Source: Benincasa hispida
Taxonomy: Eukaryota; Streptophyta; Magnoliopsida; Cucurbitales; Cucurbitaceae
Direction: 5' to 3'
NCBI RefSeq assembly: GCF_009727055.1
Contig: NC_052358.1
Coordinates: 39,495,759-39,559,758 of the forward strand
Length of the DNA: 64,000 nt
Shown here: positions 23,502-34,919 of the stretch, piece after piece
Layout: each line of letters starts with the position of its first letter
How positions within the stretch are numbered: the stretch's first letter is position 1
The notes under the pieces: model-generated
Databases searched by the model: none
What the model was told of the DNA's origin: nothing
The model's input: the letters and a program-made list of their open reading frames with translations, nothing else
Translations under genes and position numbers: made by a program

Positions 23502-24062
23502 CTAAAATTATTTGAAAATATAAAAAAATTTAAATCAGAGTCCATGTAAAAACTTCAAAACTTCAAGAAGCTAATTAGCCCATCAAAATGATTGAAAATC
23601 GATTAGTAATAGGTTATCAAAATTAGAAGTTTATAGATAATAGCCTTGTATTATTGGAGTTTATTAACGTCGATCAAAGTTAAGTTATTAGTATCACTTA
23701 ACAATAGTAATAAAGAAAACTATTCATTATAATCTTCTTTTAGTACTCAAAACCTTTATTTATAGACTGAACACTACGAGTGATGGAAGTTAATCACTAA
23801 GTAGGGGTAATATGACACATTTATAAAACCATAGATTATTTTCTAGGTTTACCATGTCTTAAAATAAAATTGCCATCCACTATAAATTTTTAAAGTAAAC
23901 ACCTTAAAATGTTGATGAAGTGCATTTGATATCCTGACATTTAATGAAAAGGAAAAAAAAAAGGATAAAAGTCGACGGATTTATTATTTCTAACTTTTTT
24001 TATTTAGTACAACAATTAAGGAAAGGGGTACCAAACATCTCATCTCTTAGGATGGAAGATCA

Positions 24063-24294
24063 TGTCAATTATTACATAACTACTTATCTCACTTTCATAA
24101 TTTGTCCTAGGGGCATTTTTGTCTTTTTATGTGTACCCTAAGGTTTCATCTTTTTCTATTTAAACTGTAGCCTCTAGGCATTACTCTAGATCAATTTATT
24201 ATAATAAAAGTTCTCTACACCGTGGTTTTTTCTCTCTGTATTAGGTTTTCCATATAACAAGTGTGTGCCCTTTTTCTCTTCTCCTTACTTTTCA
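24063..24294 (+). repeat. 5' LTR of Copia-4
   Basis: Matches 29744-29934 from the GGGGCATTTTTGTCTTTT region to the CTTTACTTTTCA end. The left part is about 40 bp longer than in the 3' LTR. The left edge (TGTCAATT) is inferred. Confidence 0.7.
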
Positions 24295-24297
24295 TTA

Positions 24298-24308
24298 CGG
24301 TATCAGAG
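24298..24308 (+). other. Primer binding site of Copia-4
   Basis: CGGTATCAGAG, one base from the iMet tRNA primer site, three bases after the LTR end. Confidence 0.75.
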
Positions 24309-24309
24309 T

Positions 24310-26100
24310 AAGATGAAACCCTAACCACCATTGAGGAAAACCCAACAGGAGAATCGCAAGGACCATCTGGCACTACGACTACAAAAATAGAAGTTGTCAT
24401 TGAAACAACCATGGAACAGTATTTTTAGATGATGATGACTCGATTTTAGGAGATGACTGGATCAGCCATTGATAAGCCGCATGGATCAAGCCGAATAGGA
24501 TAACCGCACGGGTCTTCAATCCCAGTCGCATATGGAGACACCGGAATACCCAGCAGCCATCAGTCGAATACAAGCTTCAAGCATCGGATGATGCGTTTCC
24601 TCCAGCGCCAATCCTTGCTATTGCTCAATCATATGCTGCTCCAGACGCACGCGAAGCTCCGACGTTCTACCTAGACGTAGACATGAACCTCCACTCACGA
24701 AACTCTAGCCCCTAAACAACTTCAGACGTGCGACTTTAGTCGCGACACTATAGCCGCGAAACAACCTCAGACGTGTGCAAACCTATAGCTCAGTCGCGAC
24801 GAGATGCCCAGCCGCTCGATCCGCCGGCGTTCGACCCTCCTACCCAGTTGCACACTTTCCATTCGCCGGCGCTTAATCCTCCTGTCAAGCCGTCGGTATT
24901 CCTGCCATGAGCCAAGTGAAATTCTCAAGCAAGATTTGATTCCCAAGTTCGTGAGTCAGTGCCAATTCGAGCCACGAGTGTCAATTTCTCAAGCCACGTT
25001 TTCAAGCCATCGTCACATATGGCTACCAGACTCGCTCGCAATTCCATCCAATCGAGCGATTCTGGTTCTTTCCAGCCAAGCGGATCTGACTACGTTCAGG
25101 AATAGTTGGCTCAGTTGCAGCTTTAGATTAAACAGCAAAATGAGTCAATACAACAACAGATGGCCAGTCTTGGAGAGGCTCTCGGAACTATGTCAAATGG
25201 TCGAGAAAAAATATCAAATTGCTCAGCTTATTCAGAAAGCCCAGTAACTTCTTTCCCTACTTTATCTACAACTCAATTGCTTTCTGCGAATCCTTCTAGT
25301 TATATTGTATGAATGAAATTAAATGGCCATAATTATTTTTCGTGGTCCCAATTTGTGAGAATGGCTCTCGAGGGTCACCATAAGTTCGAGTATTTGACTA
25401 GAGAAATACCAAAACCTAGACAAGGCTACCCTCAGGAACGCGCATGGAAAGGAGAGGATTCTCTATTCTGATCTACGTTAGTAAGAAGTATGGAACCCCA
25501 GATTGGCACACCCCTGCTGTATGTTGCTATTACAAGAGATATTTGGGAGGCTGTGAAAAAGTTGTACTGCACACAACAAAATGGAGCTCGATTGTATGCA
25601 CTTCGTAAACAAGTCCATGAATGTAAACAAGGAACCATAGATGTCACAACTTACTTCAATAAACTATTTTTGATTTGGCAAGAAATGGATTTATGTCAAG
25701 AGTTGATTTGGAGTTGTCCGTGTGGAGGAGTTTTGCACTATCAGTTCGAAGAGACAAACCGATTCTATGGTTTTTTGGCAAGACTTAATCCAAAATTTGA
25801 TGCTGTGCGAAGTCGAATTATGGGAGCTCGTCCAGTACCCTCCCTGATGGAAGTGTGTTCTGGAATCCGACTTGAAGAAGATCGGTCTAATGCCATGAAT
25901 AATCCAGTAATTCAGTTAACTAATTTCGCTGCGTTTAAAGTATCAAGAACTGACAAACAAAATGGAAAAGTACTTCCAGCCTGTGAACACTGTAAGAAGC
26001 CATGACACACTAAAAAGCAATGTTGGAAGCTACATGGTCGTCCTCCAAATTGTAAAAGACGACAATTGGGACATGGACGTGCATTAGCAAGTGAGTCGAC
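24310..26100 (+). pseudogene. Copia-4 gag, broken
   Basis: The N-terminal half (24310-25480) has several stops. The open part 25490-26005 is a UBN2-type gag core: DIWEAVKKLYCTQQNGARLYALRKQV, YFNKLFLIWQEMD, FLARLNPKFDAVRSRIMG, PSLMEVCSGIRLEEDR. The CCHC zinc knuckle is CEHCKKP-stop-HTKKQCWKLHG, with a stop between the second Cys and the His. It would package element RNA in virus-like particles if intact. Confidence 0.82.
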
Positions 26101-26214
26101 AGCTGGTCCTAAACCATAGAATCAAGAGACAAGTTAAAATGACTCCAGTACAGTGGGTGTCAGTGCAATCGCACAATCAGGTACGCATTACACTTGTGGC
26201 CTTGTTAGTATAAA

Positions 26215-27330
26215 TGGAAACCATGGATTCTAGACTCAGGAGCTACGAACCATCTAACTAGCATGTTGGACTAGTTTTTGTCTTATTACCTGAGTGTTGG
26301 GAATGAAAGGATCAGGATCGCTGATGGATCATTCGCCCCTGTGGTCGGAAAAGGCCATTTATCACCCTTTGAGGGTTTTACACTCTAAGACGTTCTACAT
26401 ATGCCTAAAATTTCTTACAATTTTCTATCTGTCAGTAAGATTACCAGAGATTTGAAATATAGTGTTATCTTCTCACCCAATGCTGCTATTTTCCAGGATT
26501 TGAACTCCAAGATGACGATTGGCACTACCTAGCATGATGGGGGACTTTATTTCCTTACTGAAGATACCTCCTCTAGGAGTTGTGATACGACTAGTTTACT
26601 GTCTCCCTGTTTTTCCAATTCTGAGACAGATTATATGTTATGGCACTTTCATCTCGGTCATCCGAGTTTTCATTGTATGAAATATTTATTTCCCCATCTA
26701 TTTAATAATATTAATGTTTCTAACTTGAAATGTGATGTGTGTTTCCATGCTAAACAACCTCACGTCTCGTTCAAACCCTAACCTTATAAGCCTTCGAAAC
26801 CCTTCACCCTTTCTCATAATGATGTGTGGGGTCCTTCGCCGGTTACAACCACTATTGGCAAACAGTGGTTCGTAACCTTTATAGATGACCACACTAGGTT
26901 GACCTGGGTCTTTCTCCCTACTAACATGTCTGAAGTAACGTCTGTCTTCCAGCAGTTCTACAATTCTATAGAAACCTAGCTTAACTCGAGAATCACCATT
27001 CTCTGGAGCGATAATGGTCGGAAATTCTTTAATAATAAGTTCGGGGAATTCCTCGTCTCTAAAGGAATAATCCATCAAAGTTCATGTGCCTATACCCTTC
27101 AACAGAATGGCGTGGCTGAACGGAAAAACCGTCACCTAATTGAGGTTGCTCGGTCACTCATGCTATCCACATCTCTTCCGTTGTATCTTCGGGGAGATGT
27201 TGTTCTGACAGCAACTCACTTAATAAACCGAATGCCTTCTCGGGTCTTAAAGTTTCAAACCCCTTTTGACTATTTCAAAGAGTCATAGCCTGATAACTAC
27301 CTTACCCCTGATGTTCCATTTCGTGTGTTC
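26215..27330 (+). pseudogene. Copia-4 protease and integrase, several stops
   Basis: Protease box WILDSGATNHLTS at about 26222, with the catalytic D-S-G intact. The pre-integrase LWHFHLGHPSFHCMK and CDVCFHAKQ zinc-binding residues follow, then the integrase core with catalytic residues in HNDVWGPS, WSDNGRKFFNN and NGVAERKNRHLIEVARSLM. The region has about six in-frame stops but reads largely in one frame, so decay is by point mutation. Confidence 0.82.
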
Positions 27331-27332
27331 GA

Positions 27333-29665
27333 GTGTATTGTGATTCTCCATACCCATGGCTCTCATCAAACCAAATTTACCCCTTGGGCTCAAAAGTGTG
27401 TTTCTGTGGGATACCCTTCATTAATGCGGATACAAATGTTACCATACTTGTTCCCCCAAGTACTCTGTCTCCATGGATGTCAACTTCTTTGAAGCACGTC
27501 CCTTTTTCCCCCCTTAGTCATCTTCCGGGGGAGAGTATAAGTGAAGAGTCCAACTGGGGTCTATGTCCTTGTCTGCCAAACCTTCCTGAGTCCATTCCCG
27601 ACACAAGTGTCAATGCTCCTATTCTTCCTACTGAGCAAGTCCCATGGATCATGTACTATAGGAGGAATCTTAGAAAGGAAATAGTGTCGCCGATAACTTC
27701 TCTGGCTCCAGTACATGAGTCAGAACAAGTGACAGTTCCAGGTACGAAGTCACTTATTCCTAATAATGGTAAAATGTATGGTGATAATACTTGTGTTGAA
27801 AGTAGTGCAAGTAGAGACAGTACCGAGAGCGTGACTAATGTGGATACTTATCACCATGATACTACTGACAGTAATAGTGATAGTACTAAGGATTTGGCTA
27901 GTACGGGTGAAGGCAATAATGAACTCCAGGTTCCAACTAAAAATGTTGAAGAAGGTACATATGAGACAAAGCAGGATACTGGGTATGATGAAAAGTTAGA
28001 AGATCAGAAAGACCTAAATGAGACAAAGCAGGATACTAAGTGTGATGAGAAGTCAGAAGAACAGAAATATCATGATGCCTCTCTTGACATTCCTATTGCT
28101 TTAAGGAAAGGAACAAGGTCTTGTACGAAGTACCCAATGCAGAGTTATATGTCTTATAGTAACCTATCTCTGGTGTTCAAAGCGTTAACTACTAGCCTAA
28201 ACACTATTTCAATACCAAGCAACATATATGCAGCTATTGAAATTCCTGAGTGGAAAGCCGCTGTCATGGAAGAAATGAAAGCTCTTGAGAAGAACGACAC
28301 ATGGGAACAAGTCACTCTTTATGAGGGACACAAGACAGTTGATTGCAAATGGGTGTTTACTGTTAAGTATAGACCTGATGGTACAATTAACCGGTACAAG
28401 CCACAGTTAGTGGCCAGAGGTTTCACTCATACCTTTGGGATAGAGTACACAGAGACTTTCTCTCCTGTAGCAAAGTTAAATACTATTTGTGTGCTCCTCT
28501 CAGTTGTAGTTAATAAGAATTGGCCTTTGCACCAGTTTGATGTGAAGAATGCATTCCTTAATGGAGATTTAGAAGAAGAAGATTACATGAGTCAGCCTCA
28601 AGGATTTGAAAAACAGTCCAGTCGCAAAGTTTGTAAACTAAAGAAGTCATCATATGGGTTGAAACAGTCTCTGAGGGCCTGGTTTAGCAGATTTACTGCA
28701 TTTTTAAAATCACAAGGGTACAGTCAGGGACATTCAGACCACACCTTGTTCACAAAGAAGTCTGTGTCTGGGAAAATGGTAGTTCTAATTATCTATGTTG
28801 ATGACATTACAATCTCGGGGGATGATGCTTCAGAAATAGATAGATTGAAGAAAAGGATGGCTGAAGAATTCGAGATCAAGGATCTGGTAAGATTAAGGTA
28901 TTTTCTCGGAATGGATGTGGCCTGGTCGAAGAGGCATCTCTGTCTCTCAACAAAAGTATATGCTAGATTTTCCTAAAGAGACAGGTATGATGGGATGTAA
29001 ACCAGTTGACACTCCTATGGAAGCAAATATTAAGCTGAGTGATCTAAGTAGCAGTGCACCATTTAACAAGGAGAGGTATCAGCGTTTGATCGGGAAGCTT
29101 ATTTGTCTCTCCCATATGAGACCAGATATTGTACATGTAGTAAGTGTGGTTAGCCAATTTATGCAGTCTCCTTATGAAGAACATATGAAGGCAGTGGAAC
29201 GAGTTTTGAGATATTAAAGGCTTCTACAGGCAGAGGATTAATGCTCAAAAAGTCAGATAGACAATGCATTGAGGCCTATACAAATGCTGATTGGGCAGGC
29301 TCAGTGGTCGACCTCAGGCTACTGTACATTTGTTTGGGGTAACCTTGTTACATGGATGAGAAAAAAAACAAGGGGTGATTGCCAGCAGTAGTGCCGAAGC
29401 TGAATATAGGGCCATGAGCCTTGGAATATGTGAAGAAATATTGCTGGAAAAGGTCCTAATTGATCTTAACCAAAGTCATGATCGGCCAATGAAACTCTAT
29501 TATGATAACAAGGCTGCTATAAGCATCGCAAACAACCCTGTTCAGCATGACAGAATGAAACATGTAAAGATTGACAGACATTTTATCAAAGAAAGGCTTA
29601 ACAGTGGAAAAATTTGTGTTCCCTATGTTTCTTCTAATCAGCAGATTGCAGATGTACTCACATAA
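27333..29665 (+). pseudogene. Copia-4 reverse transcriptase and RNase H, one frameshift
   Basis: A 547-codon open stretch (27333-28976) covers the integrase C-terminal acidic linker, with a roughly 22-residue duplicated ETKQDT segment, and RT: WKAAVMEEMKALEKNDTWE, CKWVFTVKY, GIEYTETFSPVAK, HQFDVKNAFLNGDL, YGLKQS, and an intact IYVDDITISG box. A frameshift near 28930 moves to 28915-29217 (QQKYMLDFPKETGMMGCKPVDTPM). RNase H follows with SSSAEAEYRAMS and YYDNKAAISIANNPVQHDRMKHVKID, ending VADVLT at 29665. Coding quality is the best among the window's elements. Confidence 0.87.
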
Positions 29666-29743
29666 GGGCTATCACGACAACTCCTTGACTCATATGTTAG
29701 CAAGTTGGCTCTCGTTGATATCTACGCTCAACTTGAGGGGGAG

Positions 29744-29934
29744 TGTTGAAAAATAGAATATTTGCCCTTGGGGCCTTTTTTTCTTTTCATGTGTATCCTA
29801 GGGTTTCATCTTTTTCTGTTTAAAATGTAACCTCTGGGCATTACTCTATATCACTGAACGTGGTTTTTTTCTCCCTGTATTAGGGTTTTCCACGTAACCA
29901 GTGCGTGTCCTTTTTCTTTTCTCTTTACTTTTCA
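29744..29934 (+). repeat. 3' LTR of Copia-4
   Basis: Begins TGTTGAAAAATAG after the polypurine tract and ends CTTTTCA, 191 bp. Similar to 24063-24294 but shorter at its start. Confidence 0.75.
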
Positions 29935-30292
29935 TCAATATGTATAAAAATATTTGGGAGATAAGACATGTTTTAGAAACATGTCGACCTTTGGATATTA
30001 GCATAAGCCATTATTTTCACATTCTAAACTTTACAAAAATTTTGAAGATTTTCCTAGAGCAGAAAATTGTGATAGCTATAATTTCACATTCTTAAAGCCC
30101 GACTATTTATACAATAGATATATTTGTCTGTGTTTAGTGCACACAAGTTTGAAAATCATTTCTTAATGAATTTAGGTTGTTATACAGTTGAATTCAATAT
30201 TTGCCAAATATTAGAACTTTTTTTAAAGAAAAATGATTTTGATAACGACAAAAAGTAATTTTCAGTGGTTGAAGAAATAAGAACACACATAC

Positions 30293-30984
30293 CTTGCGAG
30301 TGAAAAAGGGTTTTGGATCAGGTGCTGCCAATACTGAGTCTTTACCTTCTTCTATGCTTATTATTCCATTTGAAAAGATCTCCATTTCATTGCATTCTTT
30401 TATTTCCAATGTCTTCAATGAAGGAAACTTAAGCCTGCATTTTCCGTCGTAAAACCTTGCAAGTCTTGGTAAGTTACGTAATCTGATTTCAGTCAGTTTG
30501 TTAAAAATAATTTCACTATTTTCATCTTCTGCTGCTTCAACGACTATGGATATCATTTCTTTACTTCGATCGAATTGAGATTCACCAGATTCTTTGTCAC
30601 TGAAAGGCTAAACAAATTTTTCATTCCATGGCAACCACGTACTTGAAGATCAACCAAGTTGAAGAATGTGATTTGATTGATGTTCTTCAATACGTGTGTA
30701 AGATTAGGAAGATCACACAATTTTAACTTCTTCAAATTTGCACATTTTTGGATATTGCTATTACCAAATACTTGTACCAACTGGAGGCAAGTCGTAATTT
30801 CCAGTTCTTCAATATTGTATAATACTTCATTCATTTCCCAGGGCAAAGTAATCAAGTTATCATTGTGATACCCAACCAATGTAAGACTTTGGAGTTTGAG
30901 AAATTTTGATACGAGCCAAAAGCTCTCCTTCTCTGCCAGGTTACAAGTCATTGCTAATGTTTCCAAGCTCTGGAATCGTACTAC
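30293..30984 (-). pseudogene. CNL LRR exon B2
   Basis: Begins after TTTCAG/G at 30984 (VVRFQSLETLAMTCN...) and ends at AAG/GTATGT. Shares VSKFLKLQSLTLVGY, EVLYNIEELEI, LxQVFGN and GCHGMKNLFS with C2, and EVLYNI and LPNLTHVxK with D2. A frameshift near 30555 separates ...NLNSIEV from MISIVVEAAEDENSE, probably a small deletion. The last codons (FFTRK) are in phase 0. Confidence 0.85.
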
Positions 30985-31146
30985 CTGAAATCCACAAATA
31001 AAAGTCTCTAAACCCTTATTATATATATTGATCAAAGCAAAAAAAGTTGTATGATTAACAAAACATAAGTTAATTAGTACCAAATTAAAGCATATACAAT
31101 TTTTGCATATATTGGTTATTAATAATATTGAAGATGTATTAGTTAC

Positions 31147-31647
31147 CTCTCTCAACTTTGAAGCATCTTCCACTGGAAATATTTCATTTTGCTCATCCAC
31201 ATTTAACCATTCAATTTCTTTCATATATTTGGTGAAGGACGCTGGAAAAATACTTTTCAACTTTGGACAATATGTAACATTGACATACTTTAGATTTGGA
31301 AATGCCAAAACATCACCAGCATCTTTGTTCCACACGTACATTAAAGTTGGTAGACGACTTAAATATAATCTTCTTAATGGCACTACTGCTTTTGTATCAC
31401 GGAAGGTCAGCTTTTCAATTTCAAATACCCTTTCCAATAACTCACATGAACAGATTTCCAAATCATCTAAACAAACAAGTGATGCCACTATATTTGAAGG
31501 AAACACGCATCCCAACTTGTTGCAATATCCAATCTTTATTGTTTGAAGTTTGGAAAAGGAACTTCCGATTGGTCCATTATTATACCATAGCATCTCCAAA
31601 TTCTTACATGTATCAATGTGTAAATACTCAAATTGAGGAAATGAAAC
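31147..31647 (-). pseudogene. CNL LRR exon B1
   Basis: 501 bp (167 codons), acceptor TTGCAG/G, donor GAGAG/GTAACT, phase 0 at both ends, no stops. Closest to exon A1; also similar to C1. The peptide has the irregular LRRs with conserved Cys-x-x-Leu (TCKNLEML, YCNKLGCVF, SCELLERVF, YCPKLKSIF) seen in this CNL group. The end (VDEQNEIFPVEDASKLRE) is acidic. Confidence 0.85.
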
Positions 31648-31879
31648 CTGCAATATTATTAAAATCTCCCCAGTTAAAAAACAATTTTGGGTTAATCAGC
31701 ACCAATATTAATAAGCATCTTTCATCTAATGGTTGCAAAGTTAATTTTTATGATTTTGAAGTTTCCTAAAATGGACTTTAATGTTTGTCAAATGTCAGTG
31801 TTTTTTTTTTCTTTTTAATTAAAAAGTGATTTTGATAAGGGCAAAAGTGATTTTAAGCATACTAAACTAACATCCAAAC

Positions 31880-33180
31880 ATTTTTTTTTAAAAAAAGTTG
31901 AGATCGTCGGTCAGTGGGTGCACCCGAATATCTCAATTAGGTTAATACATCCCTAGTGACTTCATCATGCTCCAGTCTAAAAGATGCATTGATTGAAGAA
32001 AAATACAAGGTAACAATTCAAAGGAAAGATCTTGAAAAGGCTAGAGGAAAGTCTTCCAATTAAGAGAAATACAAGCAATATCATAATTAAAAATAAATTT
32101 GATCTAGTACTCCACATGGTAGCAAGGTTAATAAGATCTTCCCATAAGTGACCCAGAGATTTAGCTTCCTCATTGGAAGTTCTCCTATCATGTTCTATCC
32201 AAATTGACCACAGGCTTGCATCTAAAGATTGCTCCATAGCACTTTCTTTTTATTATTTTGCTTCAATTGTGTTATGATATATAAAATTGCATCTCGATTG
32301 CTCGACAAAGAATTATTTATGGCAGAATTTAGGATGGTCCAAATATGTTTAGCATAACGACATCGTATAAATATATGGTTCGCGAATTCGCCAGTCTTTT
32401 TACAGAGAAATACACCAATCTGGACTAAGTGTCATATTAGGAGATCTTACCTATCTTTTGTCCCATGTATTCATGTCATTATGCAGTAGGGTCCATAGGA
32501 AGAAAATGCATTTTTTAGAGAGATGAGAAGACCAAAGATGACCAATATCCATATTGAGATCACTAGGAAGAGAAATAGTGAGGTGCCTTTCCATATATTT
32601 AACATCAAATGTACCTCCAATGACATGACTCCATTTGATTTTGTCTTCCCCGAATCTTATCTAGGACTTACCTAGTCATTGGATATATTTGATTCCATAT
32701 AATTTGTTCTCGATCTATTAGACGCCTACAAAAGTAGGGGTAACCAAACAAAGGAATCCTCTTTCCAGGCATCCTTAACAGTAATAAGTTCATCAGATCA
32801 CAGTGCAAAATATCTGGGATGGAGAATATAAAGTTGATCGTTAGATGTCCATTTCTGGAACCAAAAGAGGGAGGAATTACCATTGTAGATAATACTTTGT
32901 GTCTCTTGGCATGGAGTCACCATATCTGGCTGCATGAAGCCAAGGGGCCTAAAAGCTAGTATATCTACACATGGAAAGGAATGATCCAGGGGCGGCTTTA
33001 GCATATTTGTTCTCGATCACAAGTTTTCAAAGGTTATCAAGCTCGGTGAGAAGCCCCCAAAGCCTTTTGTCGATGACAACTTCATTTGTGATCTTGATTC
33101 TGTCAATGTCGAGACCTCCTTTATCTTTGGAAAGGGTAATATAATCCCATCTTGATGGAACACAAGACATACGCAGCAGA
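31880..33180 (-). mobile_element. LINE 3' end (reverse transcriptase C-terminal zf-RVT region)
   Basis: On minus, 32237-31977 encodes LWSIWIEHDRRTSNEEAKSL...LWEDLINLATMWSTR, the C-terminal zf-RVT-type segment of plant LINE ORF2. Earlier parts (33000-32400) give degraded pieces of the same domain. A run of nine T at 31881-31889 (A run on the LINE strand) marks a likely poly(A) end. The 5' half of the LINE is at 38200-40310, separated by later insertions. The endonuclease and most of RT are missing. Confidence 0.65.
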
Positions 33181-33268
33181 ATAAAGATCTAATTACACTC
33201 TAATTGGTTTTAATTAAAATTAAAATAGCACACAAATATAAGAAAAAACAGTCAATTAAAAGGGATAT
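33181..33268. other. Short AT-rich linker of unclear origin
   Basis: Between the LINE piece and the gypsy LTR head. Contains an ACATACGCAGCAGAATAA motif similar in style to leader sequences of plant copia elements, too short to classify. Confidence 0.25.
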
Positions 33269-34840
33269 TGATAACATGTAGAAATACAAGTTATTTATAC
33301 AGTTTTATTTAGATATTGCGGCAAAAAGAGAGGAAAGTTGCGTTGATAGTATATGAATTGGCTGAGAAATACGAAAATTATGAAATGTCACGAATGCATC
33401 CACTAACCCCATTGTGATGGCGAAATAGAATGTTCCAGTCTTTGTTTTGCAGGAAATAGGACACCACATGTGTTAATGGCTCGAAAACAAAATATACAAC
33501 GCATCTACAATGCATGTGCCAGTCGATCAAGAACAAAGAAATGATCAACGCAATGATGGCGCATGCGACGATCGATTAAGGGTTATAGAGATCAACGCAT
33601 TTCAATCGCATGTGGTAATCAAAACAAAAACACTACATGCGGCGATCGATCGAAGATGTGAAGAGCAACGCATTTGTGGACTATGCTGACAAGTGTACAA
33701 CTTTCTATTGTACGCTTCTAATAGATTGATCGTGGAGCAGAGAGGAATTCTCCATTACACCATGGCAGGAATTATTAGAATTATACAGTGGGACCACCAA
33801 TTTAAAGAGTCAAGGTTTTGTCTATAAATAGCTTCTTTGAATTTGTTGCAAAGGAGGCTGGTCTGAAGAGACTTTACAGAGAAAATCTAGGAGAACGACG
33901 AGACAAGGCTGAAAAGTGAGTCTACGAGCAAGGAATTCTTCTAATTCCCGAAGCTGAAGCTCTATGCAAAAGGGTCACTTCTACTGGAAAGCAAACCTTA
34001 GAATGAAGCTTTCCTCTCCACTTCATCCATACGTCGGCAAGCACAAGTCTCCGATCGGGATCTGTGTCAAGACATTAACACTCTTTCCATATTTGTTTCT
34101 ATTTTTTTATTCATCTTCCGTGTTCATCTTCTTTGATCTTTCATTCACAAATCATGTATCAAATGCTTATCTTTAGATTTAAACGCTATTATTGTCATCA
34201 TTATCACCTCTCTGTGGCTTTCCATACATTCATCATCCATTTTATCCATCATGTGTTCTTAATCCCCTAGGTAAAAAGGAAGAATTAAGCAAGTGAGTTA
34301 ATCTTGTTAAGGTAATCGACTAAGTTTAGCTAAAGCATGCTCGACGACATCTTCACCTGTGAGAGCAGAAGTGAATATGTTATTCCGCCTATCTAGAGAG
34401 GGTTGGAAGAATGCGTCAACTAAAGTGAGAAGTATTTCCAGAGATGGAAACAACCTTGCACTTATCACGTTCATCTCTGTTTCACCATAGACGTGTGGGA
34501 ACGCGACCAATCACTGAAAAGTGTAAGCCAAAGGAAAGTGGAACCTTAGTTGCGTCCTTAACGAGATTAATGAACTTGCAATGTCCTTTCCCTCTACTCA
34601 TTCTCTTTCTGCTTCATTCACAAGACTTGCCATATTATTCATTAGATTCTTTTGTACAACTTCACAGCCAGTCCTCACCTTGTATCATAGTAGTTTAGAA
34701 ATTTATTTTACAACGCATCTTACTTTTAACGCAATTTATATTTCTGTCAAACCAAATTCTTTATTCTTTATGATAATCTTTCGCATATACCAAATTAGCA
34801 TCACATCTAACGACAACAATAAAGAATATAGTATAGGAAT
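33269..34840 (+). mobile_element. Palindrome-headed gypsy-type LTR and leader
   Basis: Begins TGATAACATGTAGAAATACA followed by AGTTAT, the same head as 4516, and stays alignable to about 34260. It contains GCATGCG/GATCGATC motifs near 33520-33650 and a TATAAATA box (33823-33830). From 34260 to 34840 is non-coding leader-like sequence. No 3' LTR or coding part is present, as Copia-5 sequence begins at about 34840. Confidence 0.65.
33823..33830 (+). promoter_or_regulatory. TATA box of the gypsy-type LTR
   Basis: TATAAATA in TCTATAAATAGCTTC, at the same place as 5066-5073 in the sister LTR. Confidence 0.5.
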
Positions 34841-34919
34841 AAGGTTGGGTGCATTCATAGTGTCCCAGAACAAAGTGGGCCGCATCTATAGTGTCCCAGA
34901 ACAAGGCGCCCCTACCTCG

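Larger units (their letters stand above)
24063..29934 (+). mobile_element. Copia-4: nearly full-length Ty1/copia inside the CNL gene
   Basis: 5' LTR (24063-24294), primer site (24298-24308), gag, protease, integrase, RT and RNase H, polypurine tract (GAGGGGGAG, 29735-29743) and a shorter 3' LTR (29744-29934) in order on plus, antisense to the CNL gene, in the intron between exons B2 and C1. It is the best-preserved element of the window, though gag and pol contain several stops and one clear frameshift. A clean target-site duplication was not found. Confidence 0.88.

Noticed and set aside
24804..25247. 147-codon ORF in Copia-4 upstream of the gag core
   Set aside because: It is the wrong frame of the degraded gag N-terminus; Arg/Ser-rich content reflects codon shadow rather than a separate gene.
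26698..27078. 126-codon minus-strand ORF within Copia-4 integrase
   Set aside because: Antisense shadow of the integrase region, which has clear catalytic motifs on plus.
24058..29939. Target-site duplication for Copia-4
   Set aside because: Flanks GATCA and TCAAT share only part of the sequence and the LTR edges are uncertain, so no duplication is claimed.
31103..31769. Overlapping plus-strand ORFs of 147 and 157 codons
   Set aside because: Antisense to LRR exon B1, which is similar to A1 and C1 at the protein level on minus. No plus-strand similarity.
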